Below are positions 1-8,125 of a stretch of 64,000 nt of DNA, piece after piece (position 1 is the first letter of the stretch; every line of letters begins with the position of its first letter). The notes beneath the pieces were generated by a model. The model was given only the letters and a program-made list of their open reading frames with translations, had not been told where the DNA came from and made no database searches. Made by a program: the position numbers and the translations under genes. This DNA comes from Aquimarina sp. Aq107 (GTDB lineage Bacteria; Bacteroidota; Bacteroidia; Flavobacteriales; Flavobacteriaceae), in NCBI RefSeq assembly GCF_943733665.1, contig NZ_OX030782.1:2258501-2322500 (forward strand), written 5' to 3'.

Positions 1-2060
1 TCCTTTTTATACTTAATTTGATGATACTTAGGGTAATTTTTTTCCAATATTTTTAGTAATGAATCTTCTTTTCGATTAACATCAAATAGTTTTATTTCAT
101 TTTCTGTTATTCTTATTGTATCAATAGGGTTATTTAGAGAAGAAGAAATAATCTGTCCTTTATAAAACGCTCTTTTTCTTTTAAGATTTTCAGCTAGGTT
201 AATTATTTCTGAAGGAACAATAGAATTTTTAGCATATGAATCTTTCAATAACTGTTTAAGTGTGTTTCCTTTACTTTTCTCCGAATAATAAAAAGCATTC
301 AACAACCTTTCTTTATTTTTTGTTTCTTCATAAAATAACATTTGCGAATTTATAACATCTGTATAAATTTCTTTTGTCTGTTTTGCAAATGCCACTTTAT
401 CCTTATAATTATTGGAAGTACTGCGAATCCTATCAATAACTATATCTATTTTATCGTATATACTTAAAGATTCATTTAAATAATTCAGATCTTTATTTTT
501 AACAAATATTGCATTTAACGTTTTTCCTTTGTTGTAATATGTCATTAATATTTTTTGCAAATCATAGAAATTACCTGGATCAAAACCATCTTTACTGATA
601 GTTTTTTTATCCTTAGTATTTGCTAATAATGACTTATTAAAATATTTAATTGCTTTTTTGTACTTTTTTTGATTGTGATAAACTTTAGCTATTGCTAAAT
701 AAAAATCTGAAGTTATAGGATGCTCTTCACTAAATTCATTAAGTAATAAATTTAATCCCTTTTGATAATATAATTGTGCTTCTTCATAGCTCTTCATTTC
801 ACTATAAACATTTCCTATAAACTCAAATGCTGATGCAATCGCACGATGTTTTCCAAATAATGAATTACCAATCTCAATAGATTTTTTATAATATTCTATT
901 GCTCTATTATATTCTTTTATTTTAAAATAAAGATCTCCCATATATAAATATACCGTTTGAATACTAGTATGATTCTCACCAAAAATTGATTTAGAAAGTA
1001 TTAGAGCTTTATTATAATATTTTAGAGCTTGATCATAATCTTCATTATAAAAACAGACCCTCCCCATATTTCTATATATACTTCCAGAATGAGGATGCTT
1101 TTCACCATGAATTTTAAGACCTAAATTCAAACTTTTCCTTAGATATTCTAGTGTTTTATCGTACTCCCCTTTTTGATAAAAAACTATGCCAGTATTAAGG
1201 TATAATATTTTCTGTCCATTTAAGAAATTTTCATTTTTGTAAATTGTTAAGGCTTTTTCATAACATTTTAGTGCATATTCATATCTCATCATTCTAAATG
1301 AGGTCAAACCAGCATTAAGGTTAACTTGTCCTACATAGAGATGATTATCCCCAAAATTTTTGACAACAATATTTAAAAACTTATTATAATATTCTAATGC
1401 CTTTTCATATTTCCCTAAATCACTATAAATTATACCAGTAACATTATAATTAAACCCAATTTTTATATGATCTGAGCCTAATTCTCTTAACCTTATAGCG
1501 ATTGCTTTTTCATTATATTCTAATGCTAACTTATATTTATTAATTCTGTAATTGAACATTGCCAAATTGCTATAAGATATGGCTAAATCAAGATGATTTT
1601 CGGGAAACAATTTCTTTCTTATATCCAATGCTTTTTGAAAATAAATCAATGCTTCATCATAATTAGATAAACCCTGAAAATAAACCCCCTGATTATCATA
1701 AGCATTGGCTTTTTCCGGATTATCTTTTTCTAGATACGTAGAACTTATATGTAAAGCTTTTTTAATATTATCCAAAGATTTATCAAATTTCATTGAATTT
1801 CCGTAATTCTCAGAAATTTTATTATAGCAACTTGCAACCTGTTTCCAAGATTTATTTTCCCTATAAATATTTAATGCTTCTTTAAAATAGGTAATAGAGC
1901 TATCTGCTTTTTTTTCCAATAAAAAGTAATTTCCTTTTTCAAAATATTTGTATGCTGTAATTGTATCGTTATTAACTTGGGAATAATTTTTATAAAACGA
2001 ATGAAATAGAATAACAAAAAATACGAATCTGTTTAAAGAAATTAGTTTTATTATTTTCAT
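1..2060 (-). CDS. Exported TPR-repeat protein, probable CHAT-type, C-terminus beyond window
   Basis: The reading frame is open from an ATG at 2060 down to the left edge, giving about 686 residues with no stop, so the C-terminal part is missing. The first 28 or so residues (MKIIKLISLNRF, then a hydrophobic stretch ending near YSQ) look like a signal peptide. From about residue 40 to 480 there are repeated 40-42-residue helical pairs with the pattern 'Y..AL.YY.KAL.I' followed by 'GENH', the kinesin-light-chain-like TPR type. The last visible part (YYSEKSKGNTLKQLL and following helices) resembles the linker that precedes a CHAT caspase-like peptidase domain in Bacteroidota proteins. The CHAT domain itself is not visible, so that assignment is inference. 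It lies downstream of, and on the same strand as, the glycosyltransferase at 2123. Confidence 0.75.
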   Translation of the reverse strand, partial: MKIIKLISLNRFVFFVILFHSFYKNYSQVNNDTITAYKYFEKGNYFLLEKKADSSITYFKEALNIYRENKSWKQVASCYNKISENYGNSMKFDKSLDNIKKALHISSTYLEKDNPEKANAYDNQGVYFQGLSNYDEALIYFQKALDIRKKLFPENHLDLAISYSNLAMFNYRINKYKLALEYNEKAIAIRLRELGSDHIKIGFNYNVTGIIYSDLGKYEKALEYYNKFLNIVVKNFGDNHLYVGQVNLNAGLTSFRMMRYEYALKCYEKALTIYKNENFLNGQKILYLNTGIVFYQKGEYDKTLEYLRKSLNLGLKIHGEKHPHSGSIYRNMGRVCFYNEDYDQALKYYNKALILSKSIFGENHTSIQTVYLYMGDLYFKIKEYNRAIEYYKKSIEIGNSLFGKHRAIASAFEFIGNVYSEMKSYEEAQLYYQKGLNLLLNEFSEEHPITSDFYLAIAKVYHNQKKYKKAIKYFNKSLLANTKDKKTISKDGFDPGNFYDLQKILMTYYNKGKTLNAIFVKNKDLNYLNESLSIYDKIDIVIDRIRSTSNNYKDKVAFAKQTKEIYTDVINSQMLFYEETKNKERLLNAFYYSEKSKGNTLKQLLKDSYAKNSIVPSEIINLAENLKRKRAFYKGQIISSSLNNPIDTIRITENEIKLFDVNRKEDSLLKILEKNYPKYHQIKYKK

Positions 2061-2108
2061 AAACTGGGACAATATTACTTTATATACTTAATTATAATCG
2101 GGAGAATG

Positions 2109-2128
2109 TTGTGAACATATGATCACAA
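2109..2128. promoter_or_regulatory. 20-bp near-perfect palindrome between TPR gene and glycosyltransferase
   Basis: TTGTGA and TCACAA flank ACATATGA, giving a 20-bp dyad with a single mismatched pair. It spans the stop codon of the glycosyltransferase (2123) and lies about 50 bp upstream of the TPR-protein start. The half-sites resemble CRP-type TGTGA/TCACA, but the spacer is 8 rather than 6. It could be an operator for the TPR gene or a small hairpin ending the upstream transcript. No T-run follows on the minus strand, so an operator is slightly favoured. Confidence 0.35.
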
Positions 2129-3277
2129 TTGTCGATATTCTTCTAAAATTGCATTCCAAACTTGTTTTCGTTCATATCGTTGGCATATCATGTCTCTTGC
2201 TTTCAAGGACAACTCGTCAGCATATTTTTTGTCAGATACAAACTTCTTCATGGAGTCATAAAGTGCTTCAGAACTTTTAACTGGTATAATAGTACCATTT
2301 ACACTTTCTGAAACAATTTCGTTACAACCATTAATATTAGTAACAATACTCGGTAAACCCATAGATCCCGCTTGCATTACAACATTAGGAAAACCCTCTC
2401 TATAACTAGGAAATGCTAAAGCATCAGATATAGAAAAAAATGGTCTAACATCATTTTGCCAACCAACAGAAATAATATTAGGATTATTATCAATCTCATT
2501 TTCTGTTTCTGGTAATAGTGGATCAAGATCTCTCTCATACGTTCCTACAAGCAATAATTTTGTTTGCTTATTTTCGGTATTTAACTTCTTAAAAGAAGTC
2601 ATCAACTCATTAATCCCTTTATCTTTTACAAATCTTCCAACAAATACAAAAACAAAATCCTTCTCATCAATACTAAGCTCTTTACGTAACTTTGCGTTAT
2701 CTTGATCTGTATACTTAGAAGGATCAAAATGAGCTGTATCTATACCATTAGAGCTTCCCTCTCCGATTACTTTCAATTTTTTTGCTCGAGTATATTTATT
2801 TTCTAAAATGATATCATTAAGACCAAAAGAATTAGGGTATATCATAGTTGCACAAGCGTATGTCATTTTTTCTACTGTATCTAATAACAATCTTTTTGCT
2901 CCAGTAGCTTCTAACAATGGTAATCCAGCAATAGTATGTAATCTATGTTTAACTCCAGCCAATCTTGCTGCCAACATAGATAACGTTCCAGCTTTAGGAG
3001 TATGACTATGGACAATATCAGGCTTTTCTTTTCTAAAAACCTTGTATAATTTGTAAACAGCTTTTAGATCCTGAATAGGAGTAATTTTACGAGTCATTTC
3101 AATAGGAATTACCTCTATTCCTTCTTGTTTGGCTACTCTATCTAAAATATTTTCATCTTTACTAGAAACACCTATCACCTCATAATATTGAGACATAAAC
3201 TTTAGTTGTCCTTGAAGTAATCCTCCTAGAGACCTAGGAACAGTGGTTACACGAATAATCTTACCCTTATTTTTCAC
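2123..3277 (-). CDS. GT4-type glycosyltransferase (GT-B fold)
   Basis: This 384-residue protein transfers a sugar from a nucleotide-sugar donor, probably during polysaccharide or O-antigen-like assembly at the cytoplasmic membrane face. The N-terminal acceptor domain has an SLGGLLQGQ loop (residues 16-24) and SHTPKAG near 91. The C-terminal donor domain has GRFVKDKG at 214-221 and EGFPNVVMQ, where the usual E-x7-E donor motif reads E294-x7-Q302. The length is normal for the family. A TAnnTTTG promoter element 30 bp upstream and a long gap to the lipoprotein gene suggest its own transcript, separate from the exopolysaccharide operon that ends at 5766. The sugar and linkage cannot be predicted from sequence. 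Confidence 0.88.
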   Translation of the reverse strand: MKNKGKIIRVTTVPRSLGGLLQGQLKFMSQYYEVIGVSSKDENILDRVAKQEGIEVIPIEMTRKITPIQDLKAVYKLYKVFRKEKPDIVHSHTPKAGTLSMLAARLAGVKHRLHTIAGLPLLEATGAKRLLLDTVEKMTYACATMIYPNSFGLNDIILENKYTRAKKLKVIGEGSSNGIDTAHFDPSKYTDQDNAKLRKELSIDEKDFVFVFVGRFVKDKGINELMTSFKKLNTENKQTKLLLVGTYERDLDPLLPETENEIDNNPNIISVGWQNDVRPFFSISDALAFPSYREGFPNVVMQAGSMGLPSIVTNINGCNEIVSESVNGTIIPVKSSEALYDSMKKFVSDKKYADELSLKARDMICQRYERKQVWNAILEEYRQL

Positions 3278-3306
3278 TTGTTTATTAAAAATGTATGTTT
3301 TCGGTG

Positions 3307-3314
3307 CAAATATA
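3307..3314 (-). promoter_or_regulatory. Putative -7 promoter element (TAnnTTTG) for glycosyltransferase
   Basis: On the minus strand this reads TATATTTG, an exact match to the Bacteroidota -7 consensus TAnnTTTG. It lies 30 bp upstream of the ATG at 3277. No clear TTTG -33 element is seen at the expected distance. Confidence 0.45.
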
Positions 3315-3478
3315 TAGATATAACAGGCTATTAAAGTTTTTATTTATATTCTTTTTTAACATACATATATTATATATATTGGAAAACATTTTAGATTCAA
3401 AGATCTAATTTAGAACATAAAAGAAAGAAAAAACTCACAGACATACTCCTTTTATTGGGGAATAAACCCATTAAATTT

Positions 3479-3583
3479 ATGACTCATACACCCTCCATCA
3501 GTAATCCTATAACTTTTTCTAATTACAAATCAGGTTTTGATCTCGATATCAAAAAGAATTACGGTAAACCCATAACTGTTTAA
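3479..3583 (+). CDS. Possible 34-residue peptide, uncertain
   Basis: An ATG-started frame encodes a 34-residue polar peptide beginning MTHTPSISNP and ending YGKPITV. Its composition is protein-like (few rare codons, mixed polar residues), but there is no recognised domain, no obvious promoter and no homologue I know. It lies 124 bp upstream of the beta-helix lipoprotein gene. It could equally be chance or the remnant of a longer gene. Confidence 0.2.
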   Translation: MTHTPSISNPITFSNYKSGFDLDIKKNYGKPITV

Positions 3584-3707
3584 TTGTTTAATTATCAATT
3601 GATTAAGATTTGTAAATTTTAACATTTTTTTTCGACATAATGCACAATAGTATCGATGAAACTCCGTTAAAAATGAAATTAAAAACCAAAAACACCCCCC
3701 AACCAAA

Positions 3708-5690
3708 ATGAAAAAGTTACCCTATTTTCTATTAATTGTATTTACTATGAGCTTCTTTGCTTGTAGTACGGAAAACATCGAAGATGTAATTTCTGAAGAA
3801 GAAGAAGTTATTGAAGACGAAGACGACGATCAAGAAGAGGAAGAAGATGATGAGATTGTCTCGGATACTTTATGTGATTTTGATCTTTCTGGTCTAGCTG
3901 CTAACTCTACAGTAACAATTGACTGTCTATTAGATTTAGAAGGACAAACTATTAATTTACCGCCAAATGTAACATTTGATTTTGATGGTGGTGATATTTT
4001 TAATGGTACTCTAGTTTTCTCTGGAGGAACTATTGATGGTAGACTTTTAAATTCTAAATTAGGAACTGAAGGTACTGTAAATCTTAAAGATCCAATATTT
4101 AAGTTTACAGCAACCAGATGGGAAAATATTGTTCAGGGACAGACTACATCTGATATTGCTTTGAAAAATACTGCTGAGTTCGAAAATTTAATGATCCGGA
4201 TTAAAGAAATGGGTGGAACAACTTTTGAAACTAATGTTTTTGATGCATTTTTCGAAACTACCAAAGTAACTAGTACTACAGCAGATCAGAATTTTTATGC
4301 TTCTGTAGAAGCTATTAATGTACCATCTGACTTTCATTTAAAAATGTCCAATAGCACCAATTTACGTCAATTTCCTGCAGGATCAAGAATTGCAAACGGT
4401 GCGGTTTTAGCTGTTAGAGATTCTGATAATGTTACAATCTCTGGAGGAAATATAATTGGTGATCGAAATGTTCGTGAGTATGCAGCTGATGATGTTGGTT
4501 TATATGGAACTCACCTTCTTCATGTTCATTCTGGAAGAAATGTAACCATAGATGGTGTTAATTTTGTAGAAGGATCGAAAGGTGCTCTTGCAATTTATTC
4601 TTTAGGTTTCAGATTTAACCCTGATTATGTGCCAACATATGGTATCAAAGTTATCAATTGTTCTTTTACAAATATTAGAAGAATGGGTATTGCTCTTACT
4701 GATGGTAGTGATATATTAATCGAAGGAAATACCTTTACCAATGTAGGTCAGCCAATGTCTGGTTCTGATGGAGGTGAAGTTGGGTATGCTATTAATATAG
4801 AGGCTTTTAGAACTAGAGACGCTAATGGTGTTCTTATGGAAAATGAAAGAGCTTTTGATATTCTTATTACAAGAAATACCGAAATCAATAGTAGAGTTGG
4901 TTTTACAGCTGCTACAATTGGTCAAGACATAACAATTGATGATAATGATATAGAAACTAGATGTATTATCTCATTGGCTTCTGGTACAAAAATTACAAAT
5001 AACAGGTTTAATGCGTCTGCTGCTGCTGCAGAAAGATTTGCAATTTTTGCCGCAGGTAGTCATAGTGAAACAGTTTTTGATAATGAAATAGCAGATAATA
5101 GCATTGTAGGGTATGCGATAGGAATTGCAACTGATACCAATGATATTAATGTTCATGACAATACAATTACTAATGGTGAAATAGGAATTCAATTAAAAGA
5201 TACTTCGGATTCTATGTTTCACAATAACATTATCAATGTTAATGGAACTGGGATTAGTGCTACAAATACTTTTGTAAATAATACTAGTATTAATGAAAAT
5301 GAAGTTACTGCTGGTGGATTTCATTTGTTCCTTACAGGATTTAATAATACTACGGAATCTAATGGATATACAATTTCTTTTGAAAGAAATAAATTCTTGA
5401 ATTCTAAGAAAATTACTATCAATAATGCCAATGGTATTACATTTAAAAATAATGAAGTAACAGGTGGTATTGAATTAGGCACTTCTGCTAATATTGATAT
5501 CTCTTCAAATACTAAAATAGATCCTAACGATAGTGATGGAATAAGATTATATGGATCTCATTCTGACGTTTCTATTACTAATAATAATATTTTGGAACCA
5601 TCAGGTGCTGAAAGATTCGATTGTATTAATAATAACTCGGATACCCCTAACGCTATTGTGTTAAGTGGTAATACATGTGCTACTAGATAA
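3708..5690 (+). CDS. Surface lipoprotein with right-handed parallel beta-helix
   Basis: The 660-residue product starts with a lipoprotein signal ending in FFAC, so Cys19 is the expected lipidated residue. It is followed by a run of Glu/Asp at about residues 27-50, the type of acidic tether associated with surface export of Bacteroidota lipoproteins. From about residue 75 onward there are many short turns rich in Asn, Thr, Ile and Gly of the form 'ITxNxFTN/IxxNxI', the signature of PbH1 parallel beta-helix coils found in polysaccharide lyases and epimerases. No catalytic residues can be assigned with confidence. It faces the exopolysaccharide operon convergently, so a role in binding, trimming or epimerising the exported glycan is plausible but inferred. 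A terminator follows. Confidence 0.82.
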   Translation: MKKLPYFLLIVFTMSFFACSTENIEDVISEEEEVIEDEDDDQEEEEDDEIVSDTLCDFDLSGLAANSTVTIDCLLDLEGQTINLPPNVTFDFDGGDIFNGTLVFSGGTIDGRLLNSKLGTEGTVNLKDPIFKFTATRWENIVQGQTTSDIALKNTAEFENLMIRIKEMGGTTFETNVFDAFFETTKVTSTTADQNFYASVEAINVPSDFHLKMSNSTNLRQFPAGSRIANGAVLAVRDSDNVTISGGNIIGDRNVREYAADDVGLYGTHLLHVHSGRNVTIDGVNFVEGSKGALAIYSLGFRFNPDYVPTYGIKVINCSFTNIRRMGIALTDGSDILIEGNTFTNVGQPMSGSDGGEVGYAINIEAFRTRDANGVLMENERAFDILITRNTEINSRVGFTAATIGQDITIDDNDIETRCIISLASGTKITNNRFNASAAAAERFAIFAAGSHSETVFDNEIADNSIVGYAIGIATDTNDINVHDNTITNGEIGIQLKDTSDSMFHNNIINVNGTGISATNTFVNNTSINENEVTAGGFHLFLTGFNNTTESNGYTISFERNKFLNSKKITINNANGITFKNNEVTGGIELGTSANIDISSNTKIDPNDSDGIRLYGSHSDVSITNNNILEPSGAERFDCINNNSDTPNAIVLSGNTCATR

Positions 5691-5718
5691 GAATTAACCT
5701 TTTGTATATATAATTAAG

Positions 5719-5750
5719 AAGGGATGTCAAATATGATATCCCTTTTTTTT
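5719..5750 (+). terminator. Rho-independent terminator after lipoprotein gene
   Basis: AAGGGAT at 5719-5725 pairs with ATCCCTT at 5738-5744 across a 12-base loop, followed by a run of eight T. It lies 28 bp past the lipoprotein stop, between convergent genes. Confidence 0.75.
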
Positions 5751-5765
5751 ATTATGAATGTTATT

Positions 5766-6683
5766 TTATTGATTTATATGTTCAGAAACAAGTTTAGTAA
5801 AATACCTTGCTCCTTTATCATTAAGGTGTGATGGATCATGAAACAAATCTAATCGATTATTAAAATTTTTATCCTGAGAAAAGTCTAATACACGTATCTC
5901 CTCTTTATCAGCAATTTCATTAATTAATGTTAAAGATTTATTATTAGAACTAATCTTTCTTAACGTTGGAGAAATTACAAAAACTAAATCGATATTATTA
6001 GATTTTGAATTATCTATAAACTGTCTTAAAGCAGAAACAAAGTTTTCATCAATTTCTTGATCTTGATCACTAACATTTATTAAATGAGAGTTGATCTGGT
6101 CCTTACGTAATGTACCATGAAGAGGTCTATACCCATTATAATCTTTTTGAGGAGACGCATAATATCGAAGTATATGAATGATTGTAGAGTTTAATAAATA
6201 TGATTTAAAAAACATCTCTACATCTATAAATTTAGAATTTAATCTAAATAATGGTCTTAGCTCATCTTTAAATTCGCTATAATATGGATGTAAGTCATTA
6301 AGTCTATCATAAGCAATATCAGAAGAATACAAAAAATCTTCATCTATATTAAGAATAAACAAACCAGGAGTGCTACGTTTTAGAAGCATTTCTTGCAATG
6401 CTAAATGATATAACAACTGTTGCCCTTCTGCACCAGCATTATAGGCCGTAGTATTAAATTGTTTCTCCAAAACTTCAGGAACATAATGTCTATGCGCGTG
6501 TGAACTTCCAAAAATCAATACTTCTGCTTCTGTTTCATAGATTGCGTGATTAGCTCTGGCATATTTACCCGTTTCTTGTAAAAAAAACACATGATTACTA
6601 ACTACTCCTAAAAGTACATCTACAATCAAAATAATTATTACAAACTTTATGATTTTTGAAAATATAGAAGTGTATCCTTTCAT
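5766..6683 (-). CDS. Membrane-anchored SGNH-like protein, partner of MBOAT acyltransferase
   Basis: The 305-residue protein has one N-terminal membrane helix (about residues 10-30) and then an SGNH/GDSL-type domain on the far side of the membrane. GSSH at 59-62 matches the block I nucleophile region, and D283-x2-H286 near the C-terminus matches the catalytic Asp/His block. Such proteins accompany MBOAT enzymes (AlgI with AlgJ/AlgX, PatA with PatB) and complete O-acylation of exported glycans; the MBOAT gene lies directly upstream. I chose the ATG at 6683, 10 bp after the MBOAT stop and preceded by AAGGA, over the ATG at 6734, which would overlap MBOAT by 41 bp and add a poor N-terminus. It is the last gene of the operon. 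Confidence 0.82.
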   Translation of the reverse strand: MKGYTSIFSKIIKFVIIILIVDVLLGVVSNHVFFLQETGKYARANHAIYETEAEVLIFGSSHAHRHYVPEVLEKQFNTTAYNAGAEGQQLLYHLALQEMLLKRSTPGLFILNIDEDFLYSSDIAYDRLNDLHPYYSEFKDELRPLFRLNSKFIDVEMFFKSYLLNSTIIHILRYYASPQKDYNGYRPLHGTLRKDQINSHLINVSDQDQEIDENFVSALRQFIDNSKSNNIDLVFVISPTLRKISSNNKSLTLINEIADKEEIRVLDFSQDKNFNNRLDLFHDPSHLNDKGARYFTKLVSEHINQ

Positions 6684-6693
6684 AAATGAATCC

Positions 6694-8109
6694 TTAAAAT
6701 TGAAAATAAATAAATTGGCTATGTCCGAAAACACCTAAATAAAGAATTAAATATATTAAGGTCGCATATATAAACATCCTTCCAACTTCACTTTTTGTAA
6801 TAACAGCTACGAATGTATTATTGTTCCAATATTCTCTTTTAAGTTCAAGTATAACTAATAAAAGTATAGCCAATACAGCATATATAGAAGCAGCTATATC
6901 ATCACCACTGCCAATATATAACTTACCGGGTTTAGTGAAAATTTTATTAATAATGTAAAAGGCATCACCTACACTATTAGCTCTAAAAAATATCCAAGCA
7001 AAACTTATAAAACAAAAAGTACTTATAATACTAAAAACTCCTTTTCTTTTTTTACCGCTACAAAGTATTTCTATGATCAAATAAACCCCATTAATAGCTC
7101 CCCATATAACAAATGTCCACTTAGCTCCATGCCATAAACCACTTATTAAAAATGTAATGAATAAATTAAAAAACCATCGGTATCTACCAACACGATTCCC
7201 TCCTAAGGGTATATATAAATAATCACGAAACCATGTAGATAAAGAAATGTGCCACCTATTCCAAAATTCATGAATTGATGCAGAAAAATAAGGCCTTTTA
7301 AAATTCGTCATTAAATCAAATCCAAAAAGTTTTGCAGTTCCTATTGCTATTAAAGAATACCCTGCAAAATCACCATAAATTTGAAATGCAAATAAAATAG
7401 TTGCAAAAACTAAACTTAAACCATCATGATACTCGACATTATTATAAACAGAGTTTACATAAATAGCGGTTCTATCGGCAACTACTAGTTTTAAAAAAAA
7501 ACCCCATATAATTAGTTTTATTCCATAAGAAATTGACTCTTTTGTATATTTTCTTTTTTCTAAAAACTGTGGTAATAAATGTGTTGCTCTTTCAATTGGT
7601 CCTGCCACTAACTGTGGAAAAAAGGAAACGAAAGCCGCAAAGGATATAAAATCTCTTGTAGGTTGTAGTTTACCTCGATAAACATCAATTGTATAAGACA
7701 TCGTTTGAAAAGTATAAAAAGAAATACCAACCGGAAGAATAATATTTAAGGTTGTAACATCCTGTATATCATAACCTATAGAACTACATAAGTCAACCCA
7801 AGAATCAATAAAAAAGTGGCAATATTTAAAAAATGATAACACACCTAAATTAAAAAAAATACTTACTAAAAGCCATCTTTTCCTTAATTTTTGAACATCA
7901 CAAAGGTTTATTTTGATACCTACCAAATAGTCTACTATAGTACTTAAAGCAATTAATGCTAAAAACCTATAATCCCACCAACCATAAAAAATATAACTTG
8001 AAATTAACAATATTATATTTTGAAATTGAAGGTTGCCTTTCTGGAAGAGCCAATAAACAACAAAAACAATTGGGAGAAATATTAAAAAATCAAAAGAATT
8101 AAAATACAT
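6694..8109 (-). CDS. MBOAT family O-acyltransferase (AlgI-like)
   Basis: This 471-residue polytopic membrane protein transfers acyl (usually acetyl) groups across the membrane to a polysaccharide. It shows the family landmarks LVAGPIERA at 168-175, the FWNRWHISLSTWFRDYLYIPLGG block (from about 282, H287) and SGLWHG with the presumed catalytic His327. About ten hydrophobic segments are visible, and the length is normal for AlgI/DltB-like proteins. It sits between the CapK-like adenylating enzyme (16-bp gap) and the SGNH partner, so these three probably act together to decorate the glycan. The acyl donor and acceptor position are unknown. Confidence 0.93.
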   Translation of the reverse strand: MYFNSFDFLIFLPIVFVVYWLFQKGNLQFQNIILLISSYIFYGWWDYRFLALIALSTIVDYLVGIKINLCDVQKLRKRWLLVSIFFNLGVLSFFKYCHFFIDSWVDLCSSIGYDIQDVTTLNIILPVGISFYTFQTMSYTIDVYRGKLQPTRDFISFAAFVSFFPQLVAGPIERATHLLPQFLEKRKYTKESISYGIKLIIWGFFLKLVVADRTAIYVNSVYNNVEYHDGLSLVFATILFAFQIYGDFAGYSLIAIGTAKLFGFDLMTNFKRPYFSASIHEFWNRWHISLSTWFRDYLYIPLGGNRVGRYRWFFNLFITFLISGLWHGAKWTFVIWGAINGVYLIIEILCSGKKRKGVFSIISTFCFISFAWIFFRANSVGDAFYIINKIFTKPGKLYIGSGDDIAASIYAVLAILLLVILELKREYWNNNTFVAVITKSEVGRMFIYATLIYLILYLGVFGHSQFIYFQF

Positions 8110-8125
8110 GATCTAAATGAGTTCT

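Larger units (their letters stand above)
3278..3707. other. 430-bp divergent intergenic region
   Basis: This gap separates the minus-strand glycosyltransferase from the plus-strand lipoprotein gene. It holds the glycosyltransferase promoter element at 3307-3314, a small dyad TTAGAT-N6-ATCTAA at 3393-3410, a possible 34-codon reading frame at 3479-3583, and AT-rich sequence with TAATTG/CAATTGATTA repeats around 3576-3606. I see no tRNA, riboswitch or terminator. Confidence 0.6.

Noticed and set aside
1..2060. TPR protein as a Craspase-type TPR-CHAT defence partner
   Set aside because: It has an N-terminal signal peptide and no CRISPR or gRAMP gene is near, so an intracellular CRISPR role does not fit.
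5766..6734. SGNH-like protein starting at 6734
   Set aside because: That start overlaps MBOAT by 41 bp and adds 17 residues without signal character; the ATG at 6683 has an AAGGA and places the membrane helix at the N-terminus.
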